From contig CAMYOG010000053.1 of the NCBI GenBank assembly GCA_947259925.1, positions 186,001 to 250,000 on the forward strand: a DNA stretch of 64,000 nt, written 5' to 3'. Position 1 is the first letter of the stretch; each line of letters begins with the position of its first letter. Below, piece after piece: positions 12,423 through 21,610 of the stretch. The notes below the pieces were generated by a model, which saw nothing but the letters and a program-made list of their open reading frames with translations, made no database searches and was not told the DNA's origin. Source of the stretch: Thermoanaerobaculia bacterium. GTDB taxonomy: Bacteria > Acidobacteriota > Thermoanaerobaculia > Multivoradales > JAHEKO01. The position numbers and the translations under genes were made by a program.

Positions 12423-13514
12423 CTACAGCGCGTCGAGGAACCGGTCGAACAGAGGCGAGGCGTCGTGAGGCCCCGGTGCCGCCTCGGGGTGATACTGGGC
12501 CGAGAAGACCGGTCGATCCCGAACCGCGAACGCCTCGACCGTGCCGTCGTTCAGATTCGTCTCGGTCACCTGGCACGACTCAGGGAGCGAGTCGGGATCG
12601 ATGGCGAAGCCGTGGTTCTGGCTGGTGATGACCACCCTGCCGGTCGCCAGGTCCTGCACCGGCTGATTGCCGCCATGGTGGCCGAACTTCAGCTTGAACG
12701 TCCGGCCGCCCATCGCCAGGCCGAGCAGCTGATGGCCGAGACAGATGCCGAAGACCGGCACTCCCGAGGCGACCAGCTTGCGGACCTCCGCGATGATCTC
12801 GGTCAGCGGCTCCGGGTCGCCGGGACCGTTCGAGAGCACCACGCCGTCGACGCCGAGTCCCAGGCACTCGCTGGCAGGGGTCCGCGCCGGCAGTACGGTC
12901 ACCCGCGCTCCGCGCTCGGCCAGCGAGCGCAGGATGTTGGCCTTGACGCCAAAGTCATAGACCGCCAGGTGATCCCCGGCCTCGACGCCCGCGGGCGGCG
13001 TCACCTCGTAGGGCGCCTGGCAGGTGACCTCGTCGACCAGCGCGCGCCCGGTCATGCTCGGATGCTCCCTGACCTCGGCGAGCAGTGGTGCGACCTCGGA
13101 GCGCTCGGTCGTCACCACGCCGCGTAGCGCACCGCGCTCGCGAACACGGCGGACGACGGCCCGGGTGTCGAGCCCTTCGATCGCCGGCACCCCGTGGCGA
13201 TTCAGATAGGTGAGCAGGTCCTCTTCGCTGCCATGGCTCGAAGGGAGGGCGGTGAACTGGCGCGCCACGAAGCCCTCGACCCAGGGCCGGGTCGACTCGG
13301 CGACCGCGGAGTTGATGCCGTAGTTCCCGATGTGCGGCAGGGTCATGACCACGATCTGACCGCAGTACGAGGGATCGGTCAGGATCTCTTGATAGCCCGT
13401 CATCGAGGTGTTGAAGACCACCTCGCCGAACCGGGTCCCCGGCGCCGCTGCCTGGGCCTCGAAAACCGATCCGTCCTCGAGCACGAGCAGTCCGGGGGGC
13501 GCTTCCCTACGCAT
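12423..13514 (-). CDS. carA: Carbamoyl-phosphate synthase small (glutaminase) subunit
   Basis: This subunit hydrolyses glutamine and channels ammonia to CarB. 363 residues, with the CarA-specific N-terminal domain ([20 protein letters not shown]) and a class I glutamine amidotransferase domain. The nucleophile Cys is in [13 protein letters not shown] and the His-Glu pair in [13 protein letters not shown]. The ATG at 13514 is preceded by a run of six G at about 7 bases; an upstream extension to 13595 does not resemble CarA. aroF lies 55 bases upstream on the same strand, so aroF, carA and the permease may form one unit. Its partner carB is about 6.4 kb downstream. Confidence 0.96.
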   Translation of the reverse strand: MRREAPPGLLVLEDGSVFEAQAAAPGTRFGEVVFNTSMTGYQEILTDPSYCGQIVVMTLPHIGNYGINSAVAESTRPWVEGFVARQFTALPSSHGSEEDLLTYLNRHGVPAIEGLDTRAVVRRVRERGALRGVVTTERSEVAPLLAEVREHPSMTGRALVDEVTCQAPYEVTPPAGVEAGDHLAVYDFGVKANILRSLAERGARVTVLPARTPASECLGLGVDGVVLSNGPGDPEPLTEIIAEVRKLVASGVPVFGICLGHQLLGLAMGGRTFKLKFGHHGGNQPVQDLATGRVVITSQNHGFAIDPDSLPESCQVTETNLNDGTVEAFAVRDRPVFSAQYHPEAAPGPHDASPLFDRFLDAL

Positions 13515-13569
13515 CGCGGCGCCCCCCGACGATGGCACTGGGCGGTGCGCTGCCGGCCGTCGAGCGCAC

Positions 13570-14601
13570 TCAGGAACCGACGCGGGAGGGCACACCCCGA
13601 TCGAGCACCGGAGCCAGGTTTCGAATCTCGACCATCAGATCGACGAACATCCCGGGACTGAGAGCCTGGTTGCCGTCGGAGAGCGCCTCCTCCGGCGCGT
13701 CGTGCACCTCGACCATCAGACCGTCGGCGCCAACCGCGACCGACGACCGCGAGAGCGCGACGACCTTGTCACGCTGGCCCGCCGCGTGACTCGGGTCGGC
13801 GATGATCGGCAGGTGACTGATCCGCTGGACCGCCGGGATCGCGGAGACGTCGAGCGTGTTCCGGGTGTGGTCTGCGAAGGTCCGAATGCCCCGCTCGCAC
13901 AGCACCACCTGGTCGTTCCCCTGGTCCAGGATGTACTCGGCAGCCAGCAAGAGCTCGGTGACCGTGGCGTTCATACCGCGCTTCAGCAGGACCGGCCGCC
14001 CGCACCTGCCGGCCCGCTTCAGCAAGGTGTAGTTCTGCATGTTCCGTGCGCCGATCTGCACCATGTCCGAGAACTCGGCCACCTGGTCGAGGACGTCGAT
14101 GTCGAGCGCCTCGCTCACCACCGGCAACCCGAGCTCCTCACGCACCCGAGCCAGGATCTCGAGGCCCTCCAGACCCAGCCCCTGGAAGCTGTAGGGACTG
14201 GTGCGGGGCTTGTAGGCACCGCCACGCAGCAGGTGAGCGCCGCCCTCCTTGACCGCCTTGGCGATCCGTAGCGTCTGCTCGTAGCTCTCCACCGAGCACG
14301 GCCCGGCGATCACCACCAGATCGTGCCCGCCGATCCTCACACCGCCGACCTCCACGACCGTGGTCTCCGGCTTGAACTCACGCGAGACCAGCTTGTAGGG
14401 GTGACTGACCTGGATGACCTCGAGCACCCCGGGCAGGCTCTCGAACAGCACCGGCTCGACGATCCCGATGTTCCCGGTGATGCCGATCGCCGTGCGCTGG
14501 GCGCCGGGGATCGGGTGCGCTTTCAAGCCGTGGGCTTCGATCTTCCGGACGGCGCCCTGGATCTCCTCCTCCTTGGCGTCCATCCGCATCACCACCAGCA
14601 T
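13570..14601 (-). CDS. aroF: 3-deoxy-7-phosphoheptulonate (DAHP) synthase, type I-beta with regulatory N-domain
   Basis: The first step of the shikimate pathway, joining phosphoenolpyruvate and erythrose-4-phosphate. Residues about 1-70 ([20 protein letters not shown]) form the ferredoxin-like domain that gives feedback control in Thermotoga-type enzymes. The barrel follows with [39 protein letters not shown] and [11 protein letters not shown], which hold the metal and substrate residues. 343 residues, the usual length for this subtype. A good AGGAGG site precedes the ATG. Feedback by an aromatic amino acid is inferred from the domain, not shown. Confidence 0.95.
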   Translation of the reverse strand: MLVVMRMDAKEEEIQGAVRKIEAHGLKAHPIPGAQRTAIGITGNIGIVEPVLFESLPGVLEVIQVSHPYKLVSREFKPETTVVEVGGVRIGGHDLVVIAGPCSVESYEQTLRIAKAVKEGGAHLLRGGAYKPRTSPYSFQGLGLEGLEILARVREELGLPVVSEALDIDVLDQVAEFSDMVQIGARNMQNYTLLKRAGRCGRPVLLKRGMNATVTELLLAAEYILDQGNDQVVLCERGIRTFADHTRNTLDVSAIPAVQRISHLPIIADPSHAAGQRDKVVALSRSSVAVGADGLMVEVHDAPEEALSDGNQALSPGMFVDLMVEIRNLAPVLDRGVPSRVGS

Positions 14602-14657
14602 GGTTCGACTGCCTCCTGTGACAAGTGCCGCTCCCGTCCGCGGAACGGCAGGTTATG

Positions 14658-14663
14658 ATTATA
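14658..14663 (-). promoter_or_regulatory. Candidate -10 box for aroF
   Basis: Reading the minus strand, a perfect TATAAT lies about 57 bases before the aroF ATG, in a short AT-rich patch that stands out from the GC-rich surroundings. No convincing -35 was found. The same patch contains TATGAT on the plus strand, which could serve the divergent gene at 14747. Confidence 0.35.
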
Positions 14664-14746
14664 GAGTCTGAGGCGCAACCGGGCTGTGATCTGCGGGCCG
14701 GGGCCTAGCGCGACTCATACCGAACAACAGAGGAGAGCCGAGAGAA

Positions 14747-15520
14747 ATGCGTGCCCTGAGATCGCTGCTGCTGGTTCTGCTCGGGGTGCTCGTGACCGCT
14801 CCGGGTTTCGCCTACACCATCTACCTCAAGGACGGCTCCCGGCTGATCGCCAGGGAAGCCTATGAGATCCGCGGCGATCAGGCGCTGATCACGCTCCAGA
14901 ACGGTGCTCGCACCTCGATTGCCGCGAGCGAGATCGACCAGGAGCGGACGCGCGACGCCAACCAGGGGAGCTACGGCAGCGCCCTGGTATTGGACGACGG
15001 CAAGCTGACGCAGATGCCCGCCGACGACGACCCGGCCGACGAGGGGACCATCTCCGATCTGGTCGGAGAGCGCCGCTCGGCCATCGCCAACCGGCCGCCA
15101 GCGCGCCGGCCGGTCGCCCAGGCCGAAGCGCCGACGCGGCCGTCGGGCGTCGTCGACTTCCAGACCCTGCCGCGCCGGCCGTTCACCAACCTCGACGTGG
15201 CGGCCGAGGTACAGAAGATCTTCAAGGCCCAGGGCGTCGAGCAGATCTCGATCTTCCAGGGGACCCAACCCGATCGCTTGCTGATCGACCTGACCACCAA
15301 CTCGGAAGCGTCCGTCTTCCGCGCGCTGGAAGTCGCCGCCCGAGCACTACTGCACGCACGCGACGTCTACCCGTCGAGCTCGACGGTGTTCGAGCTGATG
15401 CTGCGCACCGCCGACCGCGATCCGGCCGGTCAGTTCGTCCTCACCGGCACACTCGCCCAGATCCTGAACGAGGGCGCGCTCGACACCTCGACGTTCTTCA
15501 TCGAGCACGTCCAGTTCTAG
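14747..15520 (+). CDS. Secreted protein of unknown function
   Basis: 257 residues with a clear signal peptide (LLLVLLGVLVTAPGFA, cleavage near residue 22). A short beta-rich segment follows, YTIYLKDGSRLIAREAYEIR and ALITLQNGARTSIAASEID, resembling the small module often found after signal peptides in acidobacterial exported proteins. A proline- and alanine-rich linker (about 105-140) leads to a folded C-terminal half that I cannot assign. GAGGAGAG upstream supports the ATG. It is divergent from aroF and convergent with the 15542 gene. Confidence 0.72.
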   Translation: MRALRSLLLVLLGVLVTAPGFAYTIYLKDGSRLIAREAYEIRGDQALITLQNGARTSIAASEIDQERTRDANQGSYGSALVLDDGKLTQMPADDDPADEGTISDLVGERRSAIANRPPARRPVAQAEAPTRPSGVVDFQTLPRRPFTNLDVAAEVQKIFKAQGVEQISIFQGTQPDRLLIDLTTNSEASVFRALEVAARALLHARDVYPSSSTVFELMLRTADRDPAGQFVLTGTLAQILNEGALDTSTFFIEHVQF

Positions 15521-15541
15521 CCCGACCTGCTCCGGACCCGA

Positions 15542-15886
15542 CTAGGACGGCACCTCGTCGTCCGCGGCGTCCGCCAGCCCGAGGTATTCCTCGACGCTCA
15601 GGCCGGCTCGGATCTGGAACCGCTGGCAGTAGCTCTCGACCTCGCCTACCTGCTCGTCGAGGAAGATCCGCTCGACGCGGAGCAGCGGCACGAACATGGT
15701 CGACAGTCCGAGCGAGGGCGACCGATCGCGGGTGATCTGGGTCACCCAGTCGTCGAAGCTCGAGACGCTGATACCACGCAGGACGACCCCGGTGGCGTCC
15801 AGGCTCTCCAGGATGCCCCAGAACTTCTCGGTCGGAGCCGTCAGGTGTACCAGCACCGGAGCGTTACGGACGATGGGTCCAGTCAT
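15542..15886 (-). CDS. Small protein of unknown function, last gene of the meaB-mce operon
   Basis: 114 residues, predicted cytosolic and mixed alpha/beta. The N-terminus VLVHLTAPTEKFWGILESLD followed by GVVLRGISV could be a small beta-barrel of Sm-like type, but this is only a resemblance. The ATG overlaps the mce stop (ATGA), so it is translationally coupled to the epimerase. A link to methylmalonyl metabolism is suggested by position alone. Confidence 0.7.
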   Translation of the reverse strand: MTGPIVRNAPVLVHLTAPTEKFWGILESLDATGVVLRGISVSSFDDWVTQITRDRSPSLGLSTMFVPLLRVERIFLDEQVGEVESYCQRFQIRAGLSVEEYLGLADAADDEVPS

Positions 15887-16299
15887 CTCGGCTCCTCTAC
15901 AGCGATCGGCTCGGCGATCTCGATCAGCACACCGCCGGTGCTCCGTGGATGTACGAACTGAACCCAGCAGCCGCCGGCACCCAGCGTCGGCTCGGTTCGA
16001 ATCAGCTCGAAGCCGGCCTCGCGCAGCCGCCCGTCCTCGGCGCGAATGTCGCTGCTCGCCAGACAGACGTGATGAATACCCGGTCCTCGCTTTTCCAGGA
16101 AGCGGGCGATCGGCGACTCGGGTCCGAGCGGCTCGAGCAGCTCGATCGCGCTTTCGCCACAGCGCAGGAACGCCACCCGCACCCCCTCCTGGGGCACCTC
16201 TTCGATCTCTCCGATCTCCAGGCCGAGGCGCTCCCAGAAAGGACGCGCATCTTCGATGGACTTCACCGCCACACCGATGTGGTCGATCCGTTCGATCAT
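15883..16299 (-). CDS. mce: Methylmalonyl-CoA epimerase
   Basis: Interconverts (S)- and (R)-methylmalonyl-CoA so that the mutase can use it. 138 residues in two VOC half-modules. Metal ligands are visible as His in IDHIGVAV, His in GPGIHHVCLAS and Glu in VLIEIAEP; a further acidic ligand is likely in AIELLEPLG. It sits 4 bases after meaB and overlaps the next gene, in an operon with an acyl-CoA dehydrogenase. This points to propionyl-CoA or branched-chain amino acid breakdown. The mutase itself is not in the window. Confidence 0.92.
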   Translation of the reverse strand: MIERIDHIGVAVKSIEDARPFWERLGLEIGEIEEVPQEGVRVAFLRCGESAIELLEPLGPESPIARFLEKRGPGIHHVCLASSDIRAEDGRLREAGFELIRTEPTLGAGGCWVQFVHPRSTGGVLIEIAEPIAVEEPR

Positions 16300-16303
16300 C
16301 TGC

Positions 16304-17275
16304 TCAGCTCCCGTTCTCCGCCGCGCCGACTGCGTTGAATAGCCGCTCGGCCACTGCATACGGATCCTCGTGGCCGTCGAACGCCCGGTCGAGAGTGCTC
16401 TGGAGCCCGACCACCTCGTCGACCGCGACCAGCACGCGCTCCTTGAGGAGGTTCTCGACCCGTAGCCGGAGCCGGGATCGGCGCCGGCGCTCCAGCTCAC
16501 CGCAGCTTTGGAGCCACTCCTGGTGACGGCGGATGCCCACCAGCAGCTCCGCCAGCCCTTCACCTCGGCTGGCCACGGTCTTGAGAATCGGCGGCTCCCA
16601 GCTCCTGCTCTCGACCAGGCTCAACACCATCTCGAGATCACGAACCGCGCGGTCGGAGCCTTCGCGGTCCGCCTTGTTGACCACGAACAGGTCGGCGATC
16701 TCCATGATCCCCGCCTTGATCGCCTGGATGTCGTCGCCCAGCCCCGGCAGCGTCACCACCACCACCGAATCGACACAACGCACCACGTCCACCTCGTCCT
16801 GGCCGACGCCGACGGTCTCGACCAGGATCCAGCCGAAGCCGGCCGCGTCCAGCAGGTCGACCGCGTCCAGAGTCGACCGCGCCAGACCCCCCATGGCGCC
16901 GCGCGTCGCCATCGACCGGATGAAGACGCCCGGGTCGGTGTAGAGGCTCTGCATCCGGATGCGGTCGCCGAGGATCGCACCGCCTGTGAACGGACTGGTC
17001 GGATCGACGGCGAGGACACCGACCAGCTCGTCGTCCTGGCGCAGCAGCTGAGCGAGGCGGTCGACGATCGTACTCTTGCCGGCACCGGGAGGACCGGTGA
17101 CGCCGATCACGCGAGCACTTCCGGTCCTCTCGTAGACGCTACCGATCAGCCGCTCGCGCAGGGGGTCGCCGTCTTCGATCAACGACAGCGCGCGCGCCAG
17201 CGCCCGGGTCCGGCGCTCGGCGATCCCCTCCAGAAGCTCCTCGAGGCCGAGGCCACGCAGACTGGCCGGAGACAT
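16304..17275 (-). CDS. meaB: Methylmalonyl-CoA mutase-associated GTPase
   Basis: A G3E-type P-loop GTPase that gates cobalamin loading and protects methylmalonyl-CoA mutase. 323 residues. An N-terminal helical region precedes Walker A GPPGAGKST (about 60-68). The switch segment ETVGVGQDEVDV and the base-specificity motif NKADREG follow. The C-terminal arm (about 270-323) should mediate dimerisation. Its start codon overlaps the acyl-CoA dehydrogenase stop (TGATG), so the two are coupled. Confidence 0.94.
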   Translation of the reverse strand: MSPASLRGLGLEELLEGIAERRTRALARALSLIEDGDPLRERLIGSVYERTGSARVIGVTGPPGAGKSTIVDRLAQLLRQDDELVGVLAVDPTSPFTGGAILGDRIRMQSLYTDPGVFIRSMATRGAMGGLARSTLDAVDLLDAAGFGWILVETVGVGQDEVDVVRCVDSVVVVTLPGLGDDIQAIKAGIMEIADLFVVNKADREGSDRAVRDLEMVLSLVESRSWEPPILKTVASRGEGLAELLVGIRRHQEWLQSCGELERRRRSRLRLRVENLLKERVLVAVDEVVGLQSTLDRAFDGHEDPYAVAERLFNAVGAAENGS

Positions 17276-18465
17276 CAGCTCTGGTCGAGCAGCCGCCTGG
17301 CGATCACCAGCTTCTGGATCTCGCTCGTACCCTCGCCGATGGTGCAGAGCTTACAGTCGCGGTAGAACTTCTCGGCTCGGTAGTCCTTGACGAAGCCGTA
17401 GCCACCGTGGATCTGCACGCCGCGCTCGGCGCAGCGGACCGCGGTCTCCCCGGCGAGGAGCTTCGCCTCGGCGGCGAGCCGCGAGACGCTGTCGCCGCTG
17501 TCCATCGCCTGGGCGGCCGCCAGGGTGAGGGTCTCCGCCGCCTCGATCTGGGTCGCCATCTCGGCCAGGTAGAAGCCGATCGCCTGGAACTGCGCGATCG
17601 GTCGGTCGAACTGCTTGCGCTCGAGTGCGTAGGCCCGCGCGGTCTCGTAGGCGCCTCGAGCGGTGCCGACCCCCATCGCGGCGATCGATATGCGGCCGCC
17701 GTCGAGAATCTCGAGCGCCTGGATGAAGCCCTCACCGAGCTCGCCGAGCAGATGGCTCTCCGGCACCAGGCAGTTCTCCATGATCACCTCGGCGGTGTCC
17801 GAGGCGCGGGTGCCGAGCTTGTTCTCCTTCTTGCCCGCGCGAAAGCCCTCCATGCCCCGCTCGAGCACGAAGGCCGAGATGTTGTGGTGACGGGGCCCAT
17901 CGGGATCGGTGACCGCGAAGACGACGCACGTGTCGCCGACACTGCCGTGGGTGGTGAACGTTTTGGAGCCGTTCAGGAGCCAGCCGCCGTCCACCTTCTC
18001 GGCATGCGTCCGGGTGCCGGCGGCGTCGGAGCCGGCCTCCGGCTCGGTCAGGCTCCAGGCGCCGATCTTCTCGCCTCGGGCGAGCGGCACCACCCACCGC
18101 TGCCGCTGCTCCTCGCTGCCGAACTTGTAGATGTGGTTGCTGCACAGCGAGTTATGCGCCGCGACGCTCAAACCGACCGCCGGATCGACCCGCGACAGCT
18201 CCATGATCACCAGGTAGTACTCGACGTAGCCGAGGCCAGCGCCGCCGTACTCCTCCGGGAAGATGATCCCCAGGAAGCCGAGCTCGGCGGCCTTCTCGAA
18301 CACCTCGGTGGGGAACCTCTGCGCCTCGTCGATCTCTTCGACGATCGGGTCGATCTCCTTGAGCGCGAACTCGCGCGCGACCTCCCGAATCGCTTTCTGC
18401 TCGCTGCTCAACTCGAAGCTGATCGAGCCTTCGTTCACGTCTGGTAGTTCGCTCGCTACCGTCAT
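17275..18465 (-). CDS. Acyl-CoA dehydrogenase
   Basis: An FAD enzyme that introduces a 2,3 double bond into an acyl-CoA. 396 residues with the three-part fold: N-terminal helices, the middle domain with WSLTEPEAGSDAAGT (flavin and substrate binding), and the C-terminal helices ending in GEGTSEIQKLVIARRLL, whose Glu is the expected catalytic base. HGGYGFVKDY is also diagnostic. Linkage to meaB and mce suggests a short branched-chain or similar acyl-CoA, but chain-length preference cannot be read. The chosen ATG gives MTVASELPD; an upstream extension to 18678 looks non-coding. Confidence 0.93.
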   Translation of the reverse strand: MTVASELPDVNEGSISFELSSEQKAIREVAREFALKEIDPIVEEIDEAQRFPTEVFEKAAELGFLGIIFPEEYGGAGLGYVEYYLVIMELSRVDPAVGLSVAAHNSLCSNHIYKFGSEEQRQRWVVPLARGEKIGAWSLTEPEAGSDAAGTRTHAEKVDGGWLLNGSKTFTTHGSVGDTCVVFAVTDPDGPRHHNISAFVLERGMEGFRAGKKENKLGTRASDTAEVIMENCLVPESHLLGELGEGFIQALEILDGGRISIAAMGVGTARGAYETARAYALERKQFDRPIAQFQAIGFYLAEMATQIEAAETLTLAAAQAMDSGDSVSRLAAEAKLLAGETAVRCAERGVQIHGGYGFVKDYRAEKFYRDCKLCTIGEGTSEIQKLVIARRLLDQS

Positions 18466-18715
18466 CTGGAGTACCTGTCGGGCGGCGCGAACGGCTGATC
18501 GAGCAACTCGGAGCGAGTCCGCAACGCCCCGAGATCGTACCACGCGGACGGCGCACTGATCAGCGACGGACGCCGGTCGCTGGCACCACGAGACGACCCC
18601 CGGACGGCAGTCGAGCTCGATCCCAGCACCAACCGGCACCGGCCCCGCCGCGGCACGATATATTCCCCAGCCGCACACCGTATTCCTCTACAGTGCGACC
18701 TGAAAGGAGCAGGCT

Positions 18716-20134
18716 ATGTCGATCCCGATCCTGGCGGCGGCCGTGCTGGCGCTGCTGACCGCGCGAGGCGTCGGCGCCCAGGGACTCGTGCCGTGCGAGG
18801 ACGAGCGCCTCGGCGAGCGAGCCTTCTGCGGTCGGCTCTCGGTGCTCGAGGATCGGAGCCGGGCGGACGGTCGCAAAATCGAGCTGAACGTGGTGGTGCT
18901 GCGCGCGGCCGAGCCGGGCGGCCGCGAGCCGGTCTTCCTGCTGGCCGGCGGCCCGGGGCAGGGGGCGACCGATCTGGCCGGTCTGGCGTTGCGGCCGTTG
19001 GCCGAGGTGAACGAGACCCGCGACTTCGTGATGGTCGATCAACGTGGCACCGGTCGATCGAATCCGCTCCCCTGTCTCAACGGCTCGGCGGAGAACCCCC
19101 AGCTAGCGTTCGGCGGCCTGTTCAAGCCGAAGGAGATGGCCGCCTGTCGTGACCAGCTCCACCAGCACGCCGATCTCACCCTGTACAGCACTCCCCATGT
19201 GATCGCGGATCTCGAAGAGGTACGCACCTGGCTCGGCTACGACCGGGTGATCCTCTGGGGCGGCTCGGGCGGCACGCGCACGGCACTGGTCTGGATGCGA
19301 CGCCATCCGGAGCGGATCGCCGCCGCGCTGATCGACGGCATCACACCGACCAGCTTCCGCGCCCCCTCCGGGATGGCGCGTGCGGCCCATCAGTCGCTCG
19401 AGAACGTATTTGAGGACTGCATGGCGCAAGAGAGCTGTGCCCAGGCGTTCCCCGAGCTCGACACCGACTTTCGCAAGGTGCTCTGGATCTTCGAAGGAGG
19501 CCCGGTGGTCACGCACGTCACTCGTGAGGACGGCACCAAGGTCCCGGTGACCATGACCCGGGGCGACTTCGCCTATGCGCTGCGCGCCATGCTCTACTCG
19601 GCCCGGCGGATCGCGCCGCTACCGAAGCTGATTCACGAGACCGCCTCGACCGGAGATGTCTCGCCGTTCGCCCAGGGACTCTGGCAGCGCGACGTCGCGC
19701 TCCGGCCGGTGGTCTCGATGGGCGTCCACTTCGGCGTCTACTGCTCCGAAGACATGCCGTTCATCGACCGGCGATCGGTCCCCGGCCTGACCGGCGGCAC
19801 CTTCCTCGGCACCTACCTGCTGGATCAGTATGGAGCCGTCTGTGAGCTCTGGGACGCCGAGCCGGTGCCGCTGGAGTACCTCGCGCCGACCACGGCCGAC
19901 GTGCCGACCCTGATCTTCTCTGGCTTCTACGATCCCTCGACACCCCCGAGCCTCGGCGACGAGGTCGATCGCCATCTGCCGAGCAGCCGTCACGTGGTGG
20001 TGCGCAACGAGGCCCACGGCGCGCAGTTCGGCTGCGGGCGGCAGGCGGCGATCGACTTCCTGATCAGCGGCTCGCTCGACGCTCTGGGACCGATCTGTGA
20101 GGACGTCGGTCCGATCGAGTTCACCGTCGAGTAG
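18716..20134 (+). CDS. Secreted S33-family alpha/beta hydrolase (tripeptidyl aminopeptidase-like)
   Basis: 472 residues with a signal peptide ending near Ala21 (GVGAQ). The alpha/beta-hydrolase core shows the oxyanion strand FLLAGGPGQGATDL, the proline-iminopeptidase motif VDQRGTGRSNPL, and the nucleophile elbow WGGSGGTRTAL with the catalytic Ser. Acid and base are expected near FSGFYDPSTPP and NEAHGAQFGCG. The late TAP-like region supports an exported peptidase. AAAGGAG upstream marks the start. It stands just before the sigma-factor gene but probably has its own promoter. Confidence 0.88.
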   Translation: MSIPILAAAVLALLTARGVGAQGLVPCEDERLGERAFCGRLSVLEDRSRADGRKIELNVVVLRAAEPGGREPVFLLAGGPGQGATDLAGLALRPLAEVNETRDFVMVDQRGTGRSNPLPCLNGSAENPQLAFGGLFKPKEMAACRDQLHQHADLTLYSTPHVIADLEEVRTWLGYDRVILWGGSGGTRTALVWMRRHPERIAAALIDGITPTSFRAPSGMARAAHQSLENVFEDCMAQESCAQAFPELDTDFRKVLWIFEGGPVVTHVTREDGTKVPVTMTRGDFAYALRAMLYSARRIAPLPKLIHETASTGDVSPFAQGLWQRDVALRPVVSMGVHFGVYCSEDMPFIDRRSVPGLTGGTFLGTYLLDQYGAVCELWDAEPVPLEYLAPTTADVPTLIFSGFYDPSTPPSLGDEVDRHLPSSRHVVVRNEAHGAQFGCGRQAAIDFLISGSLDALGPICEDVGPIEFTVE

Positions 20135-20285
20135 GGCGAGTCGGCCAACCACCGGCTGCTACGATGACCCCTCGGTGGCCGGTCCGGCAAAGAGAGCTAG
20201 AGAGGAGCACCGAGCTCCTGCGCGGACGGCCGACCGGACAGCGCCGGCGGACGACCCAGGCCGCGCCGAGGAGCTGCGGCGACAG

Positions 20286-20813
20286 ATGATGCGCTATCAG
20301 GCCGGTGAAATAGAGGGTTTCGAGCGCGTCTACATGGGGCTCGCCCCTCGCCTGCGGGCCTGGCTGGCGCGCCAACGCCTCGATCTCGGCGCCGACGTCG
20401 ACGACCTCCTCCAGGAGACCTTCCTGCAGATCCACCGCTCGCGCCACACCTATTCCCCCGAGCGGCCCGTGGCGCCCTGGGCGTACGCGATCGCGCGCCA
20501 CGTCTACTTGATGGACCGCCGCAGCAGGACGCGCAAACAGGCGCACGAGCTCCACGATCAGGTTGAGCCGCGCGATCCGGCCGCGGACCGGGTCGAGCGC
20601 GCCATCGAAGCTCGTGAGCGGGTCGGCCGGGGTCTCGCCGCGACTACCGTAAGGCGGCGCGCATCGCTGGTGCTGCACCATGTATGGGGCTTCTCGTTTC
20701 GCGAGATCGGCCGGCTGCTGCGGATCCGGCCCGACGCCGCCAAGCGTCGAGCGAGTCGCGGCGTCCACGACCTGCGGCAGGAGCTCACCGAGGACGAGGA
20801 GAAACTCAGGTGA
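20286..20813 (+). CDS. ECF-type RNA polymerase sigma factor
   Basis: Sigma region 2 appears as YQAGEIEGFERVYMGLAPRL through DVDDLLQETFLQIHRSRHTY and PWAYAIARHVYLMDRRSR. Region 4 appears as LVLHHVWGFSFREIGRLLRI with a helix-turn-helix ending in KRRASRGVHDLR. About 175 residues from the ATG at 20286. An in-frame GTG at 20175 would add 37 residues, and because the preceding EELRRQ is sigma-like the true start may be upstream. The stop overlaps the start of the membrane protein that follows, in the usual sigma/anti-sigma pairing. Confidence 0.86.
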   Translation: MMRYQAGEIEGFERVYMGLAPRLRAWLARQRLDLGADVDDLLQETFLQIHRSRHTYSPERPVAPWAYAIARHVYLMDRRSRTRKQAHELHDQVEPRDPAADRVERAIEARERVGRGLAATTVRRRASLVLHHVWGFSFREIGRLLRIRPDAAKRRASRGVHDLRQELTEDEEKLR

Positions 20814-21466
20814 TCCACAATTCGCCTCCCTCTCGACTCCGCGCCGCGGTAGAAGCGGACCTCTCTCCGGTGACGCCACTCGGTCCGGCCTGGCGGCGCT
20901 CGGCCCTCGTCCTACCCGGGGGCCTCCTGCTGATGGCCGGGATCCATCTCGCCTTCGGCCTCCGATTCGATGCCGACCAGATCGGCTCAGCGGCGCTGTG
21001 GGGGCTGTCGGCGCTCCAGATCGCGGCCGGCCTGCTGGTCCTGGGCGGCGCGCTGCGCGAGTCGGTGCCCGGCGACTCGCTGCCCCGGAGCGCCCTGTTG
21101 GCGGCCTTCGGGGGCCTCGGTCTGTGGATGTTCGCCGTCACCTGGCTGACCTGGCTGCGCAGCCCAACCGAGGTCCCGGCAGGAAGCGAGAGCCTCTACC
21201 GCGCCTGGTGCATGGTCTGGCCACTCGGGTTGTCGCTGCCCCTGATCGCCCTCGGAATCTACCTCGCCCGCCAGGCGTTCGCGCTGCGCCCCTACCTGGT
21301 CGGTGCTCTGATCGGTGCGGGCTCCGGTGCGATCGTCGACGCCGGATGGCGTACCTACTGCGAGGTCTCGGCGCCGGGCCACGTCCTCGAGGCACACGCC
21401 ACCGCGTTGGTCGCGGCCACCGTCGCCGGAGCGTTGGCCGGAGCCCTCTTCGCCCGTCGTGACTAG
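20810..21466 (+). CDS. Six-helix membrane protein, probable NrsF/DUF1109-type anti-sigma factor
   Basis: 218 residues with a short cytosolic N-terminus and about six transmembrane helices (for example ALVLPGGLLLMAGIHLAFGL, GLSALQIAAGLLVLGGALR, ALLAAFGGLGLWMFAVTWL and VAATVAGALAGALF). This architecture, and the GTGA overlap with the ECF sigma gene, fit the NrsF family, which holds a sigma factor at the membrane until a stress signal arrives. The assignment rests on topology and position; the two short conserved NrsF motifs were not verified. Confidence 0.7.
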   Translation: MIHNSPPSRLRAAVEADLSPVTPLGPAWRRSALVLPGGLLLMAGIHLAFGLRFDADQIGSAALWGLSALQIAAGLLVLGGALRESVPGDSLPRSALLAAFGGLGLWMFAVTWLTWLRSPTEVPAGSESLYRAWCMVWPLGLSLPLIALGIYLARQAFALRPYLVGALIGAGSGAIVDAGWRTYCEVSAPGHVLEAHATALVAATVAGALAGALFARRD

Positions 21467-21610
21467 TCGTCGGCGTTCGCGAATCCGTCGACACGACGGT
21501 CCCTGGATCGAGCCCGCAGATCGGACCGCGACCGAGTGTCCCTTTGCCCTCCGGGCGGCAAATAGCAGAATAGGGGTCGACCTGGCCCGTCTCTCGCATA
21601 GGAATCCGTC

